NCBI GenBank assembly: GCA_902774905.1
Contig: CACYKF010000008.1
Location: 1-46,593, forward strand
Reading direction: 5' to 3'
Source: an uncultured bacterium
GTDB lineage: Bacteria; Cyanobacteriota; Vampirovibrionia; Gastranaerophilales; Gastranaerophilaceae
Length of the DNA stretch: 46,593 nt
The notes beneath the pieces were generated by a model. The model worked only from the letters and a program-made list of their open reading frames with translations. It did not search any database and was not told the origin of the DNA. The stretch's first letter is position 1, and each line of letters begins with the position of its first letter. Positions 10,101-17,325 of this stretch are shown here, piece by piece. A program made the position numbers and the translations under genes.

Positions 10101-10330
10101 CGTGGTGGAATCCTGCTGTTGAAGATCAGGCAACAGACCGGGCATATCGTATCGGACAAACCAAAAAAGTATTTGTTTATCGACTTATTACGAAAAATAC
10201 GGTTGAAGAAAAAATTCAGAAACTCAAAGGGGTCAAACGCGATCTTGTTGACAGCGTAATTTCCGTTGACAGAAATATCACCAAATCACTTACAATGGAT
10301 GATATTCGTGAAATCTTCTCAGTTGATTAG
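7148..10330 (+). CDS. SWI2/SNF2-family ATPase with SWIM zinc finger
   Basis: This 1060-aa protein is a double-stranded DNA translocase-type ATPase. A SWIM zinc finger is visible at residues 69-80 ([12 protein letters not shown]). The ATPase core has ADDMGLGKT (Walker A, about 622-629), DESQ as motif II (about 719), [15 protein letters not shown], and the C-terminal helicase block [21 protein letters not shown] with AYRIGQ near 965-995. Bacterial proteins of this layout are usually annotated as DEAD/DEAH SNF2 helicases; their targets are not known. The ribosome binding site is weak. It has its own promoter and appears monocistronic. Confidence 0.92.
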   Translation: [1060 protein letters not shown]

Positions 10331-10429
10331 TGATAAAGTTAAGCGGAGAGAACAACTTACATGTTAGAATAATTTTTTGCGTCAATATCATACTTTTTTA
10401 AGAAATATTAACTTTTTCCAAAAATTTCT

Positions 10430-10455
10430 TAAGTTTTTATATATATTAGCCGTAA
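10430..10455 (+). promoter_or_regulatory. Sigma-28/FliA-like promoter
   Basis: TAAGTTTTTA and GCCGTAA are separated by 9 nt; the known FliA consensus is TAAA-N15-GCCGATAA. The same arrangement with identical spacing precedes the 751-aa gene (32583-32608, minus). The predicted leader of the 386-aa gene is about 43 nt. Confidence 0.55.
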
Positions 10456-10505
10456 GTAAAAACATGGTAAAAGTAGATTTACATTAATTAGAAAGGATTA
10501 AACTA

Positions 10506-11666
10506 ATGGTAGATGGAATCAACAATTTAGGAACAAGTTCTAATATTAGAGCTAAACAGAACATGAAAACGGCAGAATATGAAGCGAAAAAGGCTTCTAT
10601 TTTTGGAAACAATTCAACTAAAGAACTTAAAAGAAAAGTTGATTCAGATGAAAAACATGAAATTCTTGTAGGCAAAAATAAAGATGGTAAGAAAATTCGT
10701 GTTGATGCCGAAACTTTAGAAGAACTTGTAGCCGTTGACACAACAGGTAAAAACAAATATATAACTAAATCTGAATTTGATAAAATGATTCAACAAGTTT
10801 TAGGAGTAAAAGAATTGCCTGAAGGTATGACTGCCGAATTTAAAAATGGAAATTTGGTATTCAAAAGAGGCGGAGATATTTTAACATCTAAAGAAATTAG
10901 AGAAGATGCCGGTCTTATTGCTCAAAAACAAAAGGAAAAAGCAGAAGCTGACAGACAAGCAACCCAAAATCTTCTTGCAGATATAAAACCCGTACCTATA
11001 ACAAATACCGATATACTTGCACAGCAAATACCGGATATAAAAATAGACATAAGACCTACACCTCAAGGAATAGAAAGTGAGCCTAAAGAAACGGTGCCGA
11101 AAGTTAGGACCAAAAAAGCAACAGTTAAAGAAACAACACCAAAACCGGTGGCTGATAATACTCCAAAATCAGATAATACACTTAAACCCGAGAATACACC
11201 TAAGCCAACTCCGACTCCTGTAAGAGCGCAAACAAAACCGAAAAAAATTATTACAACATCTCATAATTATGAAAGAGGACTTAGTTTTGCAAATGGAAAT
11301 TCTATTGAAGCCGAAGATAAAAACAGCGTTTGGGATTCAGATGCTTCTTTCAACATAGGAAACGGTAAATATAATCTGAAACGAAGCAGAAGCGGATTAC
11401 CAACTAATACTCTTGATTATGGGGATTTGAAATCAAATAATCAATACGGGTTCATAAATGGTGAAACCGGAGTATTAAACCCTAATAGCAGATTGTTTGA
11501 ATCGCAACATGACAGAAATCCTGAAAAAATATATTTTGAAGGAAAAGGCGAACTCAACGGTGCACAAGTACTTAAATATAAGAACAAAGTTGCTGTAATG
11601 TTAAATGGTAAATACTATGACTTAAATATTCTTATGCAACAAAATAAAAAAGTAGAAATAAAATAA
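10506..11666 (+). CDS. Hypothetical protein with Thr/Pro/Lys-rich linker
   Basis: I do not recognise this 386-aa protein. It has no signal peptide or membrane segment and begins MVDGINNLGTSSNIRAKQNM. Residues 1-190 are charged and partly helical, with a segment DTTGKNKYITKSEF that only loosely resembles a calcium-binding loop. Residues about 194-247 form a low-complexity Thr-Pro-Lys linker, and a C-terminal domain of about 130 residues follows. AAAGGA precedes the ATG at good distance. The sigma-28-like promoter it shares with the 751-aa gene suggests co-expression with an axial or surface apparatus; that role is an inference. Confidence 0.75.
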   Translation: MVDGINNLGTSSNIRAKQNMKTAEYEAKKASIFGNNSTKELKRKVDSDEKHEILVGKNKDGKKIRVDAETLEELVAVDTTGKNKYITKSEFDKMIQQVLGVKELPEGMTAEFKNGNLVFKRGGDILTSKEIREDAGLIAQKQKEKAEADRQATQNLLADIKPVPITNTDILAQQIPDIKIDIRPTPQGIESEPKETVPKVRTKKATVKETTPKPVADNTPKSDNTLKPENTPKPTPTPVRAQTKPKKIITTSHNYERGLSFANGNSIEAEDKNSVWDSDASFNIGNGKYNLKRSRSGLPTNTLDYGDLKSNNQYGFINGETGVLNPNSRLFESQHDRNPEKIYFEGKGELNGAQVLKYKNKVAVMLNGKYYDLNILMQQNKKVEIK

Positions 11667-11703
11667 TTAATAACGCAACACAATTTTTGTATCTACACAC
11701 AGT

Positions 11704-11732
11704 AAAAAAGCGGGATTTTATCCCGCTTTTTT
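11704..11732. terminator. Bidirectional Rho-independent terminator
   Basis: A stem AGCGGGAT/ATCCCGCT with a 3-nt loop is flanked by six A and six T residues. It serves the convergent 386-aa gene and lpxA, touching the lpxA stop codon. Confidence 0.85.
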
Positions 11733-12543
11733 ATTCTTCTTCATCACTCAGAGATTGATGTCCTGATTTGTGAGTTTTTAGCAAAACTCCTCGTTTTGAA
11801 CTCTGAATAAAATCTATCATTTTTTCAATATATTCATTCGTCGGAATTTCCGCTTTAATCTTTTCTATTGCCTGAGTTGTATTATAGTCTTCACTAATAA
11901 GCAATTTGAACGCTTCATTCAGGTGAGTTCTTGTTTCTAAATCAACCCCTCTGCGTTTCAGGGCAATAACATTAATTGTTCTCGGAACAGGCGGACGACC
12001 TTCACCTTTTGAATACGGTAAAATATCCTGTCTTGAGGCACTAAATCCGCTTACGATAGACATTGTACCGATTCTGATATTTTGGTGGAATACACTCATT
12101 CCGCCAACAAATGCACCAAATTCAACATGAACATGTCCGCCAAGTGTAACAAGGTTTGCCAAAATAACCTGATCTTCAAGCACGCAGTTATGTGCAACAT
12201 GCGCACCTACCATTATTAAACATTTATTACCGATTCTTGTGGTAAAATCACCACAGGCTGCCGCTCTGTGAATGGTTACATTTTCTTTGATAATTGTTTC
12301 ATCACCGATTATAACCTTTGTTTCTTCACCCTTGTAACCCAAATCCTGCGGTTCTGAACCGATTGTTGCAAATGGGGAAATCGTACAATTTTTACCGATT
12401 TCGGCATACTCAATATGAGCGTTTGAAATTACTCTTGTTCCGCTTCCGATTTTTACATTCTTTCCGATTACAACATAAGGTCCGATTATGGCATCATCTG
12501 CAATTTGCGCTGACGGATCAATTATTGCGGTTTTATCTATCAT
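11731..12543 (-). CDS. lpxA: Acyl-ACP--UDP-GlcNAc O-acyltransferase
   Basis: LpxA adds a 3-hydroxyacyl chain to UDP-GlcNAc, the first step of lipid A synthesis in the cytosol. The 270-aa protein has the left-handed beta-helix hexapeptide pattern through about residue 185, then a helical C-terminus with ALKRRGVD. The catalytic histidine is seen in GAHVAHNC (His118, equivalent to E. coli His125), and GGHVHVEFGAFVGGMSVFHQ matches the family. GAGAGGG lies 8 nt before the ATG. The usual neighbours fabZ and lpxB are absent. Its presence implies a lipopolysaccharide-bearing outer membrane. Confidence 0.95.
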   Translation of the reverse strand: MIDKTAIIDPSAQIADDAIIGPYVVIGKNVKIGSGTRVISNAHIEYAEIGKNCTISPFATIGSEPQDLGYKGEETKVIIGDETIIKENVTIHRAAACGDFTTRIGNKCLIMVGAHVAHNCVLEDQVILANLVTLGGHVHVEFGAFVGGMSVFHQNIRIGTMSIVSGFSASRQDILPYSKGEGRPPVPRTINVIALKRRGVDLETRTHLNEAFKLLISEDYNTTQAIEKIKAEIPTNEYIEKMIDFIQSSKRGVLLKTHKSGHQSLSDEEE

Positions 12544-12574
12544 GTTTTATACCCTCTCAATTGTCGGTATCACA

Positions 12575-12618
12575 ACCCTCACCCGCCCTGCGGGCACCCT
12601 CACCCAAAGGTAGAGGGA
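12575..12618. repeat. CCCTCACCCGCCCTGCGGGC-type palindromic repeat
   Basis: This GC-rich patch in the lpxA upstream gap carries a GCCC-TGC-GGGC hairpin and ends in CAAAGGTAGAGGGA. An almost identical copy lies at 39643-39683 inside the ribosomal protein operon. Confidence 0.65.
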
Positions 12619-12723
12619 ATGTTACATTTTAAAATTGGAATACCAACCTACTATCCATTATGTCAATTATAGTATAAAACCCTAGAATATCAGAAAACTT
12701 TATATTATTTTAATATCTGTTAG

Positions 12724-12751
12724 TGAGTAGTGAATTGTAAAAAGTGAATAG
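12724..12751. repeat. Degenerate heptad repeat (4 units)
   Basis: TGAGTAG TGAATTG TAAAAAG TGAATAG lie in phase. They face an inverse array at 12800-12827, so the pair could form an imperfect stem downstream of the GT9 gene. Confidence 0.6.
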
Positions 12752-12799
12752 ATCTTTACGCATTTATATTGATATAACCGTGCGAAGCAATGAAATCAA

Positions 12800-12827
12800 C
12801 TATTCACTACTCCCCTCACACTATTCA
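12800..12827. repeat. Degenerate heptad repeat (4 units) reaching into the GT9 stop codon
   Basis: CTATTCA CTACTCC CCTCACA CTATTCA ends inside the GT9 gene. The last residues and TAG stop of that gene are read from the repeat (AGTGAATAG on the minus strand). Confidence 0.6.
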
Positions 12828-13816
12828 CTTAATACCATCTCCACAATCTTTGACGGTGTAATTTTCAGGCAATCCAATTTTTCGCATGTTGTCATGCGTC
12901 TTGCCCAAAGGCATGGTTTTAATTCACAATTATCATTAGCCTTAATCGGTACAACCTGTGGTGTTTGCGGAACTAATGTTTTATCATTTGTCGGACCGAA
13001 AATCGGATAAGTTTTAACACCTAACGCAACCGCAATATGTAACGGCGCAGAATCAGAACACAAAAACTTTTCTGCGGATGAAATTAATTGCGCCAATTCA
13101 TTTAAATTCTTTGTCGTTCCGTACAAGTTTTCAAAATTTTGGGTACGGACATTTTCAAGGATTTCTTTTATGCAATTCTCATCATCAGGGCCGCCTGTAA
13201 GCATGACTTTTTTACCTTCCGCAACAAGCAAATCAATAACTTTTGCCCATGTTTTCGGCGGAATTGTCTTAATACATTTTTTTTGCACACTCATTTTGCT
13301 CACTCCGGGGTGAATTAGTACGGAATTATATACAACTTCGCGTCTTTCAACCTTGATTTGCGGAAGTTCAGTATTATGCGAAGTTATTGTTCTAATCAAA
13401 TCATGATACATTGAGCATGCATATTGATTTTTGTTTAACGGTACGGCATGAGTTAAAAGTAAGGAACTCAACTTGCCTGTATAATAGCCGTAACGCTCTT
13501 TTATACCAGTTAAAAACAATAAAATACTTATCAATTTATTTCCGCCGGAACTTATTACCATGTCAAAATGACCTTTTCTTGCGGTGAGCAATAGTTTGAA
13601 CATTTCAAAATACTTATTTTGTCCTTTTACATCAACAAGTATTACATCATCAATAATATCAGTCAGGTCTTTAATCCCTTTGCTTCTCGGTTCAACTGCA
13701 AGGGTAATACGGCTGTTTGGATACTCTTTTTTTAAAGACAATAAAGTCGGCAAAAAGAATATCTCATCACCTATCCCGCCAAAATTTATTGCAAGTATTT
13801 TCTTTGTCTTTTCCAT
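12821..13816 (-). CDS. Glycosyltransferase family 9 (heptosyltransferase-like)
   Basis: The 331-aa protein matches ADP-heptose:LPS heptosyltransferases (WaaC/WaaF type), which build the LPS core on the cytosolic face. Seen are the N-terminal ILAINFGGIGDEIFFLPTL glycine-rich start, a central GVSKMSVQKKCIKTIPPKTW segment, LTGGPDDE, and the C-terminal nucleotide-sugar site CSDSAPLHIAVALGVKTYPIFGPT. The precise sugar donor cannot be assigned. There is no Shine-Dalgarno before the ATG; TAAAAT lies 6 nt upstream, suggesting a leaderless mRNA. Together with lpxA it supports an LPS-bearing envelope. Confidence 0.88.
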   Translation of the reverse strand: MEKTKKILAINFGGIGDEIFFLPTLLSLKKEYPNSRITLAVEPRSKGIKDLTDIIDDVILVDVKGQNKYFEMFKLLLTARKGHFDMVISSGGNKLISILLFLTGIKERYGYYTGKLSSLLLTHAVPLNKNQYACSMYHDLIRTITSHNTELPQIKVERREVVYNSVLIHPGVSKMSVQKKCIKTIPPKTWAKVIDLLVAEGKKVMLTGGPDDENCIKEILENVRTQNFENLYGTTKNLNELAQLISSAEKFLCSDSAPLHIAVALGVKTYPIFGPTNDKTLVPQTPQVVPIKANDNCELKPCLWARRMTTCEKLDCLKITPSKIVEMVLSE

Positions 13817-13822
13817 GCTTAT

Positions 13823-13828
13823 ATTTTA
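13823..13828 (-). promoter_or_regulatory. -10 element of the GT9 gene, leaderless candidate
   Basis: TATAGTAAAATA on the minus strand places TAAAAT 6 nt from the ATG. A good -35 is not visible. The motif is nearly the same as those before purB and prfB. Confidence 0.4.
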
Positions 13829-13954
13829 CTATAAATGTATTAGAAAATCTTGAATATTAACCTGCCCTTTTCATACTTTTAAATGATGTTAAAATTTTTC
13901 AATATTATAAAATTAAAATGTAAGAAGGAAGAAAGACAAAAGGGTCGAGGGTTA

Positions 13955-14779
13955 ATGGAACAGGATTTTGATTTTTCCTCATACAGCCACATAAAACGCT
14001 TATCTGAAGAAGAATTAACAAATCTTTGGACAAAATATCTTGCTGATAAAACCGACAAAAAAACAAGAGATTTGCTTATTGTCCAATATATTTATCTTGT
14101 TAGATATGTTGTAGGTCGTGTAAAAGTTTCGCTTCCTGCAACAATTTCAGTTGAAGATATTGCAGGCTACGGGGTTGAAGGTTTGATTAACGCAATAGAA
14201 AGATTTTCCCCACAAAAAAATTCAAGATTTGAAACCTATGCTTTGATTAGAATCCGCGGTTCTATTTTAGACAAAATCCGTTCTCAAGACTTTTTACCAA
14301 GAAGTGTCCGCAAAAAAATTAAAGAAATTAAACAGGCAATAGAAGTTTTAAAACAAGAATACGGCAGAGTTCCGACAACAAACGAAATTGCGCAGTATCT
14401 TGATATGGAGCCTGCAAAGGTTACTCAAATTATGTCTGAAGATGTAACTATAACATCAATTTATGATAAACGCGGAGCATCAGATGACAGCATGGAAATT
14501 ATTGATACCATAGAAGACGAAGATAAATTAAACCCACATGAAGCGGCGGAGGAGAAAAATGTTAAAAGCGAATTGCAGAGGGCTCTTATGAGATTACCGG
14601 AAAGAGAAAGAGTACTGATGGTCTTGTACTATCAGGAAAACATGACAATGAAAGAAATCGGTGAAACTCTTAACATGTCAGAATCAAGAGTTTGCCAACT
14701 ACACGCACAAGGGTTGATGAAACTTAAAAATATTCTTAATGAGAACAGAAGTGAAAGATTAAATAAATCAATTGTTTAA
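13955..14779 (+). CDS. FliA/WhiG-type RNA polymerase sigma factor
   Basis: This 274-aa sigma-70-family group 3 factor directs RNA polymerase to alternative promoters. Region 2 is seen in LLIVQYIYLVRYVVGRVKVSLP with EDIAGYGVEGLINAIERFSP and TYALIRIRGSILDKIRSQDFLPRSVR. That last block is characteristic of FliA/WhiG/SigD factors. Region 3 (YGRVPTTNEIAQYL) and region 4 with its helix-turn-helix (MTMKEIGETLNMSESRVCQLHAQGLMKLK) follow. The ATG at 13955 has GAGG 8 nt upstream; a start at 13883 would add 24 atypical residues. No flagellar gene is nearby, so it may drive other surface structures; two sigma-28-like promoters occur in this window. No anti-sigma gene is adjacent. Confidence 0.92.
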   Translation: MEQDFDFSSYSHIKRLSEEELTNLWTKYLADKTDKKTRDLLIVQYIYLVRYVVGRVKVSLPATISVEDIAGYGVEGLINAIERFSPQKNSRFETYALIRIRGSILDKIRSQDFLPRSVRKKIKEIKQAIEVLKQEYGRVPTTNEIAQYLDMEPAKVTQIMSEDVTITSIYDKRGASDDSMEIIDTIEDEDKLNPHEAAEEKNVKSELQRALMRLPERERVLMVLYYQENMTMKEIGETLNMSESRVCQLHAQGLMKLKNILNENRSERLNKSIV

Positions 14780-14801
14780 TCTTGATTATTTATAAAATTT
14801 A

Positions 14802-14832
14802 AAAGGTGCGTAATAAGTTATTACGCACCTTT
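14802..14832. terminator. Bidirectional Rho-independent terminator
   Basis: A 13-bp stem (AAAGGTGCGTAAT paired with its complement) with a 5-nt loop separates the convergent sigma factor and hsp20 genes. Confidence 0.85.
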
Positions 14833-14852
14833 ATAGTATGTGTGACCAAATT

Positions 14853-15299
14853 TTATTTTACTGTAATTTTCTTAACAGTATCTTTTTCTTTTTCAAGTTT
14901 TGGTGCTTTAATTTTTAATACACCATGTTCAAGTGTTGCATCTATATGCTCTGCATCAACATCTTGAGGAAGATAGATATTTCTTGAAAATTCACCGTAC
15001 TTAAATTCTGATTTTTTATAAGAACCATCTTTTTCTTCTTCATTGTGTTCTTCAACTTTTTTGGCTCTTATGGTCAAATAGTTTTCGTTAAGGTCAATAT
15101 CCAAATCTTCTTTTTTTACTCCCGGCAATTCTGCGCGAATATCATATTCGTCTTTTTTGTCACGAATTTCTACGGGCATAGTCATTTTATCCTCATAATC
15201 AGGATAAATATCGTCAAAATGTCTGTTCAAAATGGTGCTGATTTCATCATTGACTGATTTAATAAAATTGTCCGGTGTTTGTCTAACTAAAAATCTCAT
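14853..15299 (-). CDS. Small heat shock protein (Hsp20/alpha-crystallin family)
   Basis: This 148-aa ATP-independent holdase chaperone prevents aggregation of unfolded proteins in the cytosol. The alpha-crystallin domain runs from about residue 45 to 135: EYDIRAELPGVKKEDLDIDL, FSRNIYLPQDVDAEHIDATL and GVLKIKAPK are canonical. A charged C-terminal tail ends in KKITVK. The Shine-Dalgarno AAGGAG lies 9 nt before ATG. I see no CIRCE element; a weak TTGTTT-N17-TAATAT lies upstream, so the mode of heat control is unclear. Confidence 0.93.
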   Translation of the reverse strand: MRFLVRQTPDNFIKSVNDEISTILNRHFDDIYPDYEDKMTMPVEIRDKKDEYDIRAELPGVKKEDLDIDLNENYLTIRAKKVEEHNEEEKDGSYKKSEFKYGEFSRNIYLPQDVDAEHIDATLEHGVLKIKAPKLEKEKDTVKKITVK

Positions 15300-15495
15300 A
15301 ATTTACACTCCTTTCAATTTTCATATCGGATAACTTTTAACTACATTTATATTATTTATCTGTTTTTCTAAAAACAATGATTTTTTAACAAAAAAATAAC
15401 AATTTAAAAAAGTAATTATTAAGGTAACTATATAAATGTTACAGGAAATATGTCTGTCATTGCTGTACATGCCAAGTAATTAGTTACATGTTTTG

Positions 15496-16034
15496 TACAT
15501 AAAAAATATTATCCGAATATCTCGCTAAGATATTCTAATTATGTTCACTTTTCTTTTTGATTGCGACGCAAAAAGAAAAGTGAACCGAAAAGCGGATTGT
15601 GAGCCGAGTGCGAAGTGCCGGAGTTGGCTTGCGGGAGCAAGACAAGCAGGGCACGAAGTCACATTTAAGGCGAACAACCAAGAAGAAAAACACGCTACGG
15701 TATAATACCGCCTTTGGCGGCATAAGACTGCTAACGCAGTAATATGTGTTTTTGCCTGTCGGCAAAAATCTCTTAGCGCGCCTAAAACTAAGGCGCGCGC
15801 TTGAATAACGACCTTTACGAAGTGAGCAATCATTGTTTGCGACACGACAACAGGGCGGGATTTGTTTGAACGATAGTGAGTTATCCCGCCTGAGTGTGGA
15901 GCAAGTACAAATGATTAGCGAACGAAGTGCAGGTCGTGGTTTTGAGGCACTTTTGCCACCAAAAGTGCCCCTGTCCGGAGGACCCTGCGGAGCAAGATTT
16001 ATTATATTTATATTCGGATAATATTTTTTATGTA
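15496..16034. mobile_element. MITE-like insertion with 25-bp perfect terminal inverted repeats
   Basis: Positions 15496-15520 and 16010-16034 are perfect reverse complements over 25 nt, and an imperfect match continues outward (roughly 15463-15490 against 16030-16055). The enclosed 490 bp is visibly GC-richer than the flanks and full of hairpins: GAATATCT/AGATATTC at 15515-15535, a 17-bp arm pair at 15543-15585, GGCGGGAT/ATCCCGCC near 15853-15890, and GCACTTTTG/CAAAAGTGC near 15950. No coding frame looks real. It fills most of the gene-free gap 15300-16214. I could not identify a target duplication or a matching transposase. Confidence 0.6.
15541..15852 (+). repeat. Multi-hairpin dispersed repeat, copy A
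   Basis: This segment is homologous, in opposite orientation, to 26859-27073. It has a 17-nt perfect inverted repeat (15543-15559 with 15569-15585), then small hairpins CCGCC-TTTG-GCGG, CTGC-TAAC-GCAG, TTGCC/GGCAA and GCGCGCC/GGCGCGC, ending TTTGCGACACGACAA. Copy A carries about 95 bp not found in copy B. Stem differences between copies are partly compensatory. Confidence 0.8.
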
Positions 16035-16115
16035 ATTAATTGCTTGACATGTACAATTGCAAGGCAATCCATTATACTAACGATAGCAAAACACAAACTG
16101 TCGGATTGTCCTCTC

Positions 16116-16140
16116 GAAAAACAATACTTAATTGTTTTTC
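16116..16140. terminator. Possible terminator hairpin downstream of aroC
   Basis: A perfect 10-bp AT-rich stem GAAAAACAAT/ATTGTTTTTC with a 5-nt loop follows aroC on the minus strand. The weak GC content makes it a poor classical terminator. Confidence 0.35.
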
Positions 16141-16214
16141 TCGGCATAGTACTTCGTTCGCAAAGACATGCTACTGTAAAATTGTATATAGTTGCATTAA
16201 ATTTATCTGCTGTA

Positions 16215-17264
16215 CTATATTCTGCTTTTCAGTTCTTCAATCGAATCCGAACCGTATTTTAAAAGAATTTCATTCAAAAGCACCCACGCAACTCTTGATT
16301 CTGCAACTACTGCACAGGATTCAACCGCACAAACATCAGACCTTTCATAATGTGCCTGAGCAGTTTCGTTTGTATTGACATCAACAGAATTTAAAGGCTT
16401 TAACATAGTAGGAATAGGTTTCATTACCGCAGAAACAACCAAATCCTGACCGTTTGTCATTCCGCCTTCAACTCCGCCTGCGTGATTGGTACTCCTGCAA
16501 ACTTCACCATCTTTTATTTCAAATTCGTCATGATATTCACTACCGCAAACCCCCAAAGGATTATCCCCGATTTCAACGGCTTTTATCGCAGGAATACTCA
16601 TCAACACCTGCGCAAGTCTGCCGTCAATTCCTCTGTCCCAATGCACAAATGAACCCAATCCGACAGGAACATTTTTATAAACAACCGTAAATTTTCCCCC
16701 TACACTGTCGCCTTTTTCTTTAGTCAGGTCGATTTCCTGACGAAATTTATCAGGACAACAAGCCGTTCCGATTTGCGTAACTTCACTTGTTCCCGTTATA
16801 CCAAGCGTTTTCAAAACAAGTTTTGCAACCGCTCCGACTGCAACTTCTATTGCGGTTTTTCTTGCACTTGAACGCTCTAAAATATTGCGCAAATCTTTTT
16901 GGTTATATTTTACAGAACCGGCATAATCAGCATGTCCTGGGCGATACACAGAAAATGCCTTATCATCTGTTTGGTCATTTGGCGAAACACTCATAATCTT
17001 TTGCCAATTTTCAAAATCACGATTTTTAACTGACAATGTAATCGGAGAACCCAAAGTTTTACCAAAACGAACCCCTGAAGTGATTTCAACGGTATCACTT
17101 TCAATTTTCATTCTGTCCCCGCGCCCGTATCCTTGCTGTCGGCGGTGAAGTTCCGAGTTTATAAAATCAATATCAATCTCAACTCCCGCAGGGACACCTT
17201 CAATTATCGCAGTCAAACATTTGCCGTGGCTTTCGCCTGCCGTTAAAAATCTGAATTTTTCCAT
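16215..17264 (-). CDS. aroC: Chorismate synthase
   Basis: AroC converts EPSP to chorismate, the last step of the shikimate pathway, using reduced FMN. The 349-aa protein carries the signatures FLTAGESHGKCL near the N-terminus, RPGHADYAGSVKY, and ERSSARKTAIEVAVGAVAK, plus NHAGGVEGGMTNG with DLVVSAVMKPIPT. The start at 17264 is chosen because AAAGG lies about 9 nt upstream and the family begins there; the longer frame from 17318 adds 18 lysine-rich residues. It is third in a prfB / ICMT-like / aroC run on the same strand. Confidence 0.95.
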   Translation of the reverse strand: MEKFRFLTAGESHGKCLTAIIEGVPAGVEIDIDFINSELHRRQQGYGRGDRMKIESDTVEITSGVRFGKTLGSPITLSVKNRDFENWQKIMSVSPNDQTDDKAFSVYRPGHADYAGSVKYNQKDLRNILERSSARKTAIEVAVGAVAKLVLKTLGITGTSEVTQIGTACCPDKFRQEIDLTKEKGDSVGGKFTVVYKNVPVGLGSFVHWDRGIDGRLAQVLMSIPAIKAVEIGDNPLGVCGSEYHDEFEIKDGEVCRSTNHAGGVEGGMTNGQDLVVSAVMKPIPTMLKPLNSVDVNTNETAQAHYERSDVCAVESCAVVAESRVAWVLLNEILLKYGSDSIEELKSRI

Positions 17265-17325
17265 AATTTTACCTTTACAATTATGTTTAAGTTTAACAGT
17301 TTTTTCTATCTTTTTCAATAACCGA

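Noticed and set aside
13883..13954. Upstream start for the sigma factor
   Set aside because: The extra 24 residues are lysine-rich and atypical, and the ATG at 13955 has a well-placed GAGG.
15525..15845. Two overlapping minus-strand frames (106 and 76 aa) in the hairpin-rich element
   Set aside because: They share peptide pieces with a frame in copy B only because the DNA is repeated. They have no ribosome binding site and run through hairpins.
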